Positions 48,071 through 59,900 of a DNA stretch of 64,000 nucleotides are shown piece after piece. A program made the position numbers and the translations under genes. Origin of the DNA: Macropodus opercularis (Eukaryota > Chordata > Actinopteri > Anabantiformes > Osphronemidae). Below the pieces are notes generated by a model. The model saw only the letters and a list, made by a program, of their open reading frames with translations. It did not search any database and was not told the DNA's origin. Where the stretch lies: NCBI GenBank assembly GCA_030770545.1, contig CM061094.1:4883001-4947000 (forward strand), in the 5' to 3' direction. The number at the start of each line of letters is the position of its first letter. The stretch's first letter is position 1.

Positions 48071-50970
48071 GGCAACAATGTTCTTTGCTGCAATTTATAC
48101 CTCTGTGTCCTTATAAGATGCAGTTTCGTGCCACTGTTCAAGTGTGAAGTTCAAGGTTTTGGTTTTGGCCACAAGAGGGCGTTATTCTCTCTAAAACGTG
48201 AAAAATCTTTGTAACGTCCTGAAAAACCATGATCAATAAAAATAAAGCATAAAAAAAAGTAAAATTTTAGTCAAATCAATCAAATGCAGCCATTTCTGTC
48301 TAAAATGTGGTAGAAAAGCTGGATAAAACAAATTGCATAACGTTAAAATGCTCAAAGTACTATCCTATAATAATCACGCTATATACGTTTTACGACTCCT
48401 TAAATGTACATTTGCAGTTAGTTCCTAATGATATCTAACCTTTTCTGATCATCATATACGCAGATCTGTGTCCACAGTGGATGTGTTGTACCTGAGGGAC
48501 AGCACCCTGCTCCGTGTCTTTATGTCTGAGGTAATCAGGATTAGCTTCCATCACAGATCATCCAGTAGAACTTCACCTCTGCAGCTGCTGTTTCTGTCAT
48601 TTTCTCTTTTTCTTTCTGTAATTTTATGGCCTACTACTCTTTCCCAACTTTAGAAGGGTAGAGTAAATACATTATTGTTAAACACATTTAACAAGTTAAG
48701 ACTGCGTTTGCCACAAACGTGGTTTTCCCACTAAGTGCTGTTTCCATACCATCTGTCTCATTCTCATAGTCCTTTTACCACTGCCCCCTGTTTTATCCAG
48801 ATGTTCAATTAGGATTGAGGCCAGTGTGGTGCTGCCATATTCCAGTCAAGGACCAAGGGTCTGTGTCATTGGCATGTTCTCCCAGCTTATCCCCTGCTGA
48901 GCTGATAATGGGATCTACCCACTGCATCAGCAGCATTATTTGTCCTGTAGTTCCCATTCCCATATGCAGAAAGCCTCCCTGGATGTGGCGTGAGCCTCAT
49001 GGTGGAGCTAATGATGGCATGGTGTTTTTACACTAAATAATATAACATATCTCTGTGATTTCTCTGTAGTTTACTTATTTTATTTTTCTTTGTTTTTATA
49101 CTTTTTCCTTTAATCAAAATTTCTTTGTTCCACTCATAGCCTGCAATTAAACTGGAAGAGAAGCGTACCAATATTTTCTTAGTATTTCTACTATGGAACA
49201 TGTTCTTCTGTTTTTCTTCCATCTCTTCCATAAGTTATTTGAATCTCACAGTAAAGTTAATTTTAACTTCAGTCTAGAACAGACTGGCAGATACGATATT
49301 GTTTAAACTGCAGTTTTTATGAAACTGTATTTTTATCAATTGTTGAATTCATTCTTAATAACTAAAGAATCTACTACACATCTTATCGAGGAGTTAAGGA
49401 AACGACAGCTTAGAGAGCAGGTTAATCAGTCTGTGCTGCAACTGAGTGACACAAATTATAAAATAAATGATAAAAGTTACTAATTCATTAAATAATTACT
49501 TAATCATTTTGTTATAGCCCCCAATGCAAAATTGATTTTATTTTAAATATTTATTTTCTGTAGCTCTATGCGCAAACACTGTTTTATAGAATCCTGTCTA
49601 ACAACAGTCGCTTCACAAAGAGGAGATCTCTTTATGATGTCATAAAGGGAGTGTCTCATAAAGGGAGTCTCTCACCTGGCTCTGGACATCCATTATAGAA
49701 TACCCATATATAAATATAAACTAAATTCATGATCTGGATGAGCACAGTATAGTAAATGGTGGTTTACCATAAACTATTTATGGAGGATTTGAGGAATCAC
49801 GACTTGTTGCTGTTTTCTCCAGGGGTGGCCGACAACAGTTTTTAGGTCACGGAAATGATGTCATGACAATACGCGTCTCTGCTGTTAATCTGTGAGTCCA
49901 GGATTGTAATTTGACCTTCAGGTGGTGCTGGCTAATCCAGTTAGCCCCAGGCAGCTGCTGTAGAAATCCCAGCAAACCTGCGCTGGCTTTGCAGCACTTT
50001 GGATCTGTACACCACCGGCATGCAGAACCACCTGTAGACGGACAGGTAAGGAAAACACATCTATGATATTTGTATGGAGGAAAATCCATCATTCTGTATA
50101 TATAAACTATTGAGGGGTGAAAAAACACATCGGGTTAAGTCAGCAAATAGGCCCTCTGATCTTTGAGGGGACAGCGTGTCAGGAATCAAATGAGTTATCA
50201 GCTGTGCAAAGAAGCCTTTTATCTGGGTTTTTGATGACCAGATAATAGAGTAACTCCCACAGCTTAAAAGCCCCCTCCAGGTCAGTTTTGTACACTCTGT
50301 GTCTACAGTGGGCATCGTCACCCATGACCACTGTAACAGTCAAGTTATCAAAACTTGAGCTTGTTAAAATGTCTTATTTATGAATTTGTTCGTTTGTTTG
50401 TCAACATTTATTTTTTCTTAAAATGTTCAGCTGCAATATATTTGTTTTCTTAACGAGGTCTTGGTTGTGAAGTCCATCCTTCTGTTGTGTCACAGACAGA
50501 AGGATGGACTTGTAGTCCTGCATGGTCTATTTGAAGTCAAAGCATTTCGACAACAAGCGCTTTCTGCCGTGATGGACATGTGTGAGCTAAATAGGCTGAT
50601 AAACTGTCTGAGTGGATAATCACACATATGAAATTAATTCAGTCAAGTTCCTGCTGTTTTGTGTTAAATTAATGTGCTGAGATAGACTTTCCTTTTCCTG
50701 TGCATCTGTGACTGGTTTCCCTCCATCTAACTGCAGCAATTAACCCTCGGTCACCTGCGGACCCTGGTGGTAAAGCAGCTTATGTTAAGTGAGGTTAACA
50801 TTTTACCTTCTGCCTTTTAGTCTAACCTGAATTTTGACTTCGGTGTTGTTTCGCGTGAAAAACAGAGCCCTGATTTCTACCACTTTTATCCATTCTGTTG
50901 AGTTATTGATTTGTTTGTTGTAAACTCAAAAGTGAAAACACATTGTATTACACGTTATGTGTTCAACAGG
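48071..50970. other. mmp15-cngb1 intergenic region
   Basis: No secure gene. A 67-base exon-like segment (48464-48530) and a possible cngb1 leader exon lie here. The latter starts after a ttctccag acceptor near 49822 and ends with a donor at 50045 (GACAG before gtaagg); both are tentative. A perfect hairpin lies at 50470-50511. An acceptor (caacag) directly before 50970 shows that the cngb1 start codon begins a spliced exon, so at least one leader exon must lie upstream. Confidence 0.45.
50470..50511. repeat. Perfect 15-bp inverted repeat (hairpin)
   Basis: AAGTCCATCCTTCTG (50470-50484) and its exact complement (50497-50511) flank a twelve-base loop, 460 bases upstream of the cngb1 start codon. 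It is not part of any recognised transposon end or RNA family. Confidence 0.65.
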
Positions 50971-53900
50971 ATGTTTAACTGGGTGGTGAAAGTGGTCCCC
51001 CAGCCTCCCGAAGCACCTGGCACAGATGAAACTGCCAAGACACCTGCAACTGTACGGCAATACACGTACACAGACACACATCTTCACACACACAGTGTGT
51101 ATCACTCTTATAACTCTTAATTTCTCTCTCTGCCACACTGACATGACAGGCCCCCCCAAAAAACAGAGCAGGTGAGGACAATGTCCATCTCCTTCTTCAT
51201 AGATATGTATGTAGGTTATATTTTGTGTGCTAAGTACAGGTGTAAGAAAACGTCCACAACATTCTTCTTTTTTTTTTACAGTAAAGAGTCCTCCACTGAA
51301 AAACACAGACGAGCTTTCAGAGGACAGGTAAAAATACATCTGCCACCTGCTCCTGTGAATGCATTCATGAGTGTGTATATTTGTTTGTGTGTGTGGGTAG
51401 ACATACTGACATGTGACCAGTCTTTGTCGCCTCCTCCACAGTCAGGCCCAGACTGGAGTCTTAGGCTGGTTGTCCAACGGGTTCGTTAGTGCCCTCCCGC
51501 AGCCTTCTGGATCTCCTCGGCTTGACAGGGCTAACTCTGATGCCAGGGTGAGTCTAAAAATGTGTGATACCGCGATGTAACTAATCAGTGTAAAGCTGTA
51601 ATTATGTTTATACATTACAAGCCAAATTTGGGATTTTAATCGTGAAATTATTCCTCTGAGCTTTCTAAAACTACAAAGATGAGGAGAAATCATTAACCTC
51701 TAATTCTTCCATCATTCTTCCTCCTCTTTCCATCTACCAGTCAGGAGAGGATGGAGAAAGGTACGTCATGATTAGAAAGATAATTCAAGTTTATGTCAGT
51801 TGAGGATTTATCTATAATAGGTTAAAGCTTGTTTCTCTCACAGGTCACGTGTCATAGGTTGGGTCACTCAGGGTTTGACCAAGGTGCTGCCTCAGCCTGA
51901 TGAAAAGTACAGAGAAACTAACGATTGTAAGAATGAAGAACACACTGAGGTGAGATTTTCATTCATATTACAGTAAGTACGTAGAGACATATTATTCATA
52001 TAAATATTAAAGACATAACAAATAAAACAGTTTGTCATCAGCAAATAATGATTAACTAATAACTAAATAACTGAACGTAAAATATAATAATAGGCTCACA
52101 GGCTTCAATTAGCCAGATTGGAAGCTCGATCAGCCTGTTTCTCTTTAGACTGACACATTCTGAAGAAGCTGTCTCCGTCAAGAAATCATCTAAATCATAT
52201 ATCGCCGACAACATTTTTTGTCAAACATCAACACAGTCCATGTCTTTGAACTTACCTCAAGCAACTTAATACTGTCTCACAGGCTTATAGGGCTAATCAT
52301 GTGCAAAGGAGTAAGCTTATAAAGGAATCTACAGGAGGTTTAGCAAGGTTAAAGCCCTCCATTAACTTTACTGCTGGTTAAACCAGACCCTTCATGTGTC
52401 AACCATCTTATCTTTAGGGCCGCTAAATAACTGTTCAGTCCACGAAGCATTCTATAATTCTGTTATTTGTAGACTTTCATCGAGTATTATTTCTCCCAAG
52501 ACCTCTAAAACTGTTTAACATAAAGAATAATAACGGGAACACGATGTGTTTTCCAGTTGTCTTGACTTGAAATGCCCTTTTATGTCTCTAGGTCTATGAT
52601 GTAGCAACAATGCCAGGTATGTTTATTTGACTGATTAATTGCTAATGATCAAAACAATTCTTATTATAAAAGAACCACAGATAATAATCACTCTTTGCTG
52701 AAACTATCTGATTTTGTCTGTTTGTTCAGATTTTGAGCCCCTTCCCCACATCCCAGTGGTGGAGATGGTGTCAGATGATGAGGTTTCAGAGGTTGAGTCT
52801 CAGGTGACTCAGTTCACTCCCAAGTGAGTAAAGCTCACCTCTACTCCAACCAGTAACAAACTAAGGTGCTGAGGGCTGACCTTTCTCTTTTCTTTGCTGC
52901 AGCGTGGTCAACTGGATAAAACAGATTATCCCTCAGCCTGTGCCCCCCTGTGCTGTAACCATGGAAACATCATCCAAGTCCTCTCGTTCTTCCCTGGACA
53001 AAAGTACATGCACACATAAACATGGCATTGATAGCATACAACCACCTTAAACAACACCTAAAACCTTATGTGTCATTTATATAGTTACACTGTTATACAC
53101 AAATACACATTTTGTTGTTTGTTGAGTTTCATGTCTCTGTCATCACTGCAGTTTTGTCTCCACCACCTGAATCTCTCAGTGGGATCTCACTGGATACTGA
53201 CAGCAAGGCCTCAGGGTGTGTTTTGATCCCTCACTGTCCCTTTTATTTCTCCTAACACAAGCTGAATGACTTTCAAATTACAGAAATGACCCTTTCTGAC
53301 TTCCTGATCTTGGGTCAGTTTTTGTTTTAATGGTAGATGTTCATTACCCATAATAAGTGAAGGTGCTACTGTAGAGGAATGGAAGAATGGCTCCAGAACC
53401 TTTAGACTGAAGTTAAATACAATTAATCATTTTTGCTATTATAAATAATAACTTTTTTAACAGATTTTACATTGTAAACTCACAGAAATGGGTGTAAAAG
53501 TTTACATTTTCTGTTCACAGTGTGGTTGGTTGGTTTGTCTCAGGGCTTGGTCTGAAGTTGCCGCAGCCTGCCATCCCACCGAAAGACGACACTGATGTAA
53601 GTTTAGGACTGTAAAATAATGTGTTGTTCTCTTGCTCCATCCATTACTGTTATTCTAATTTTTCCGGCTCCACAGTATAAAGATGGCAGTTAACTCGATC
53701 CGCTGATTGTTGTTTCTTTTTTCTTTTTTCTTTTTGCCCACAGGGTGCAGCTGACGTTTTACAGAAAGGTGAGTTGTTTGTTTATTATTATTACTGTTTG
53801 TTGAATGCACTTCTCAGGCGTCTTAGAAAAACCCTGCTTGCCACGTTCCTACAAGGGCCACAATTCACAGTTCAGTCAAGTGGATCAATATGAAATATAA

Positions 53901-56900
53901 GGATTATGCCTACAAATAGCAGAAAACATCTCTTTAATAACATGGGGTGTATTCAGGTATTTGTTATTTTTTTATTGGTAAATATTCCTGATTCTGTGAA
54001 TCTTTGTGAAATTTGAAAATGATGATTTCACGTTTTCTGTTGAAGCACCCTCTTGTTTTTTTTTCCCCCCATAGTTATTGAAGAGGTGTTTTGGTCGGAA
54101 GGTCGGGGCCTAACTCAGTCCCTCTTCTCCTTCTGTTTCAGGGGGGAAGGCGCTGCGAGCCCCTTAAACAGCAGGAGGAGACGACTGGGGGACGCTCTGG
54201 TTCCCACACACAGGCAGAAAGACACACTAGACTGTACTGAACTGTTGGCAGAGCTACAGCTGCTGTAGTGTGGAGCTCAGTACAGAAACTTTAGGCAGCT
54301 GTAAAATACGACTAAAATGTAGCGATATGTTCAACTCACCTGACTGTACTCCATACAGTTAATATGAATGTATTACCATTTGCACTAACACGTTTACTGT
54401 ATATTGTCTAGATTAGAGCTTTGCTCGTTCTCAGTTGTGAATTTGCACATTTTGTGTTGGACACAAGCATTTGATGCAGGTGTTATACACACAAGATTGC
54501 AGACTTGATATTATTGCTTCCTATGACTGTGCTTTAAACTATGGCTATGAACAGAACATATTAACGTTGCCACTTTATGCCCAGCAAAAATGTCCATCAC
54601 AAAAAGATGATGTACTGGTTGCAACTTTTGAAATGTAAAATTGATCCCAAGAGAAAACATATTATTAAATGGCAGCTATGTTAATGTACCATTGTATTAC
54701 ATGTGGATAAAATTTAATCAAATGTATCTGTTTGTACAAGTACGACTAAATAATTACCACTTTAATATTATTTATGTGCTTAAATACAGATGAGCCCGGT
54801 CTAGGTCTTGTAAGAGTACTGCATGTACAGTCCCACTTGGATCCACTTGGTTAGAATATATGGCCTTGAAGTGTGAACTGTGGCCTGGGTGTCTGGTCTC
54901 ACTCTGTTTTATTTGGTTTGTAAGAGCCAAGAGTCATAAGTGAAAACACGCTGGTTAGAAAAACATATCAATATGATTATAAGGAAAGATTTGAATACGG
55001 CAGAAATAATAAAGGATACATGTAAAATGATCTGATGGATTTTATCAACTACAAAGTACATTTTGATCTTTATTTCCCTACAAGCGTCTTTATTTACCTC
55101 AGCACCTTAGGGGCTGAATTACTGAATCAAACAAAACCTCTCACAAGCTACAGCATAGAGCTTGAGGTAACTCTGGGATTAATCATAAAAACAAGTTGAT
55201 GAACTGCAATCATTTCACTGCAGCCAAAAGATAAAGAAGATAAAGATGTCTTGCTTTTCATAAATATATCTAGTCAATCATATGGTTTGTGTCTTATACA
55301 TAGCTTCATCCAAACTCAAGCCTGACATGGTACTAGAAGACGTTGAGTCAGACAGTGAGGGTCAGGAGAAACAGGAGGCTTTCCCCAAAGCTGCAGCAGT
55401 ATTCATGTCCTTGACTAAACCAACACCAACACACCAACAACAGGCCACTCAGCAGACACATTCCATCTCACTGCTGGAAGTATCCACACAATCCCAGAAG
55501 TGTGGTGATCCTAGTCCTGAACCATCGGAGAGTGTGACGAAAATATGTCAGGAAGACGCTGAGACACAGACAGGCCGCTGGACGCCCTTTATTGAAAGCA
55601 TCAAGAAGGAGGCTGAAGATGTAGCTTTGGCTACGATGGAGGAACGGTAAGAGTCAGAGGGTCTTATTACCAGGTTGCGTCATTTAAAGTACAAATCTTA
55701 TTTATGTTTCCCATCCCTTATCAGTCTGCTGCAGGAGCGCATGGAGATGGCACGCATGGCTGAGGAGGTGGCCAGGCAGACGGCTGAGATGGCCATTAGA
55801 CAGATGGCCAGTGAAGGACACTCCATTAAACTCTCTCTGGACAGTCAAGAACTGCTGGAGGAACCTGAAGCTGAGTAAGACCCTGTGCTCAGCAGTAGAA
55901 AAATGTGGTTGGACATTTTTATGTTCTGACAACGATGTGACAGTGTTATTCACTGTGAACAGGCTCCCAGTGCCACACGAAGAGGAGAGCGAAATGGAGC
56001 ACACTGAAGCCACTGAGTGAGAATTCAAAAGAAATTTCTTACTTTCTTGGATGGTTAATCCAGCAACAATGTGTTGTCTGGAATAAGAAAAAAAAATCTT
56101 TCTATCGCCTGTAAATCTAAAATTAAGTACTTACTCTAAAGCGCTAATGCCCCCACCTCACTTGCTTCTCTCAAGCTGATACAGCTATTTCTAAACAGTG
56201 CACCATACTCATCAGGCTGACAGGTCTCATTCCAAATCCCGTGGGTTCTCGTTATGTGACGGCTGCCGCGCGCTGCCTCAGCATCGCTCTGTCGTGTCTT
56301 AGCAACCGCAGCTTCCCTTGGCAACAGCTGGCCTCTTATCCGCCGCCCCGCCTCCCGCTTCTCAGCGGTTCCCCTGGTAACAGCGCGCACCCGCTGCTGG
56401 AGAAGCAAAATGACAAGACGAAATGATAAACAGACGCGTAATAGAACAGTTTTCATGTTGTTCTGTTAGGATTCATGAAATATCTTAATGTGTTTTGTAA
56501 AACCTTAAAGCCGAGTTTGTGTTACTTGGGTCTTGATGCCCGTGGACTCATAAATCCTATTGACAGAGAAAGTGAGTACCGTGTTGGCTAACTAATGGTC
56601 GTGATATTATCTTTTACACTGACAAGCCTAATCCATTTCTTAAATCTTGCAAAGTTTATTATATATCTTCATTTATTATAATGCTGTTACTGTTTGCTTG
56701 TTAAATCTGAGAAATCAATCATTTGAGATAAACTAGCTCGCCGCTGTCTTTAGCTACCAATAAGTAAAGTTTGTATCTATTTCAACATTTTACAAAAATT
56801 GTGAGAGATTGTGTGTAATATGTATTATGAGTACAGTACCTGCAGTGTTTTTAACACATCGTGTAAATTCATTTCTAAATATCATTTAATTTTATAGCTT

Positions 56901-59900
56901 ACTCTGTGTCCTGAAAATCAGTTTTACATTTTCACTTCATTTTTCAGCACATACATTTAAAAATCAGCCTGATATGTTTAAAACATTTACACGTTCTGTT
57001 TCTTCTAATTCACACAAATCACCAATTGCAAACATGGTTTAATGAACGTAAACTAATGAAAATATTCACTGTACATTAAATAGGTATAGTCAAGTCAAGT
57101 AGATTAGATAGATATTAGTAGATAGATATCAACTGTTTTATTCTATAACAGATCAAATGTTGTGTTCAGGTAGGCTCAGTGCGTTCTTGTGCCTTCTTGT
57201 ACCTATTTTGTCCACTTTTCTGTTTAACAGAAAAGAAGAGGAAGAGAGACCTGCTGAGAAAAAACAGAAGGAAGAGACTCAGGAACCCACCATCACAGAA
57301 CCAGGTACCTTACAGATCTAATCTAGTAATAAGTAATGTGTGTACATTTCTAGTATGATGTCAGTAAAGACATGTAGTGTAATATCATCAGTATTGCATC
57401 GTCTGCACATTTATTCTGCCATTTAAATCTAATATTTTAAAAAATCTAGAGCCGAAAGAGGAAGCAGAGCCACAGCAGACAACCCTTTCTCTGCCTCCAA
57501 GTCCTGAACCAGATAAAACCGCTGAGCTCGAGCTAGATCCTGATCCTGAACCTGAATCAGAACAAGAACCAAAACCAGACCCAGCACCCGAACCAGAAGC
57601 AGGAGCTCATAAAACCAGTTCAGAACCTGAGCCTGTGACCAAGCAGCCACAAAAAGCAGAGGACAACGGTCGAAGCGCCAGCACAGATAAAACTGCTGAA
57701 AAAGTAAAGTCCATGGGTTGAACTTAGTGACACTTAATTTAATCCTCTGAATTGGCTTGACTGACTTTCAGGAATTAGAGCTTTTTACAATTAAATGCCA
57801 TTTTTTGATAGAAACACAAAACCAGCCATGATTTGTTTAAAGAATTCCTTCCCTCTTATTATTTCTACTTGTTTTGTATATTTCTGTAACTGGAACATGA
57901 ATTATAGATAGGTATGTTGATTTTTTTGTGATTCATATGTTTATTTACTTTTTATCACAACAAGGTTTTGTGTTTTTTTAGGAGCAAGAAGCCAATGGGG
58001 ATGGCTGTGGGGGTATGTATTATACTATTGTTTTATGTTTTGCTTTTTCTCAAGAATAAAATAAAATTTTCATTAAATATTAAATTTACATGGGTAGGAG
58101 TTATTTTTATGTCTGACATTTAAAAACATTTATATTTATCAGTAGAACTCTTGTCCTACATGCTTGTCTACATTCATCAATCTATACTCTATCTATCTAT
58201 AATCTATACTGGATGTCTGTTTGAGTGACCATATGTCAGACACTGTCACTGTACTTTCAGATTTTCCTGTCTACTAGAACTCTGTCCCTGTCATACTGGC
58301 TGTGTAAATTGCTATTTGCTGTCAAAACTGCTTACTGCCCACATTGCTTACAGTATATTTGGCCTGACTATACATCTCACCTCTCTCCTCCATAGCTCCA
58401 GTCAGCTGTGACGCATTTAAGAACTGTCTGATGCGCATTCCTCACACCTCAGAGTGCTTCGGCAACATTAACGCATTCTTCAAAGAGAACGGCATTTCCT
58501 CTCCCAAAATACCCTCCATGCCTAAACTACCCACCCAGTTCTCTGATGTGACCAAGTACTTGCCCACACTACCCCCAGAACTTCGTCAAGAGCTCTCTCA
58601 GATCAGACTTACTCAGGTCCCAAGAAATATTGCTCAGACTCTGACTGAACTTTTGCCCAAAAGCTCAGGGGATTCAGTCGGACCCAGTCTTTCCAGTATC
58701 TCACAGAGCTTTTCAAATGTCCCACAGAAGCTTTCGCAGTTTCCCAGCCGAACGCAGCAGTACTTCCTCAATGTCAGAAACCGCCTGAATAGCCTCATGC
58801 CTCAAGATGCCTAAGAAGCAAATACAACAACAGCAAAAACAGAAACAAGACATGAATCCCCATGATGTAGAACTCAATCAACTCATTAGACATTCCCCTT
58901 TCCCTCCTCCTCCTCATTATCCTCAGCTTCGGTCCGGCTCCACATCTCCATCGTCTCTTAGTGGTAGCACCCTTGAGTTGCCCAATGTGCCATCCTATCC
59001 GCGCCTTCCCCCCATCGGCAACTCCCCGACAAAGCAGCTCAGCTCCCCATCCTACCAGCGGCCCGGTCTCTCTAACCCGGTGTTCTTCACTGAAGATGAC
59101 TTAAGACCCACAGGTGAATCTGCAGAATATTGTCTGACCTCAGTTATGATATAGAAGAAGTCTCGTGATTATTCCAATCAAATTAAACTGCTCTAAAATT
59201 TAACACTAAAATGTACAGTATTTCTTTACAAAAAAGTATCGGCTGACTTCAGGTGCCATGTGGTGTCAGAAAGAATAGTTTGTATAGTGTATGTTTGTCA
59301 TACTTTTGTGCACTTCCTTTGTATAAAAGAAACACTAAAGATAGTTTGTTGTTTAAAATTATTGTTTTAACTTAACTTATTAAAATGATTTACAAAAGAG
59401 ATGGAAGTGGGCCAGTGTGTTGTGAACTAGATTAGCCAGACTGAACAGCTTACTGCTGGAATGAGTAAACTAGTTCTATCAGATATCAGGACACTGTTGT
59501 ATACATGGCCTAGTTCACAGGTGGATTCTCCTGCATTAGTCCAATGTAGGTCCTGCTAAATCTGCCTGTGTCCCTGTGCTGCTTACAGTAGCTTCTGCTT
59601 GTAACGATTACCTGTGTTGTGTCTTGCAATGCTTAATGTGACATTAATGTCTTATTATTATTATCTTGTCTGTGTGAGTCACTCTTGCTCAGTTGTAATT
59701 AAAAAAAAAACAAATGAATAACCTATTGTGTCTATCAACTTCTCCAGAGACCTCTAACCTTGGCCTTCACCCAGCCGTTAACGTAGAGGACGTCGACTCA
59801 GACCGTGAGAAAAAAGGGCAAAGGCGAGGAGAAGATGGAGGACAAGGAGGGGAACAAAGTCATATTCCTCAAATTCTCATTCCACAGGACCCCAAGCTGA

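Noticed and set aside
48815..49036. 73-codon plus-strand frame rich in Cys, Pro and Ile
   Set aside because: Other frames over the same bases are also partly open, no start or splice context fits, and no family similarity is seen. It may be an old repeat.
49637..49675. Short direct repeat (TCATAAAGGGAGT twice)
   Set aside because: A small local duplication with no sign of a larger tandem array or function.
50179..50325. Minus-strand 48-codon frame (MGDDAHCRHRVYK start) with protein-like composition
   Set aside because: No conserved family recognised, no good donor or acceptor that would tie it to other exons, and the length is within chance for this base composition.
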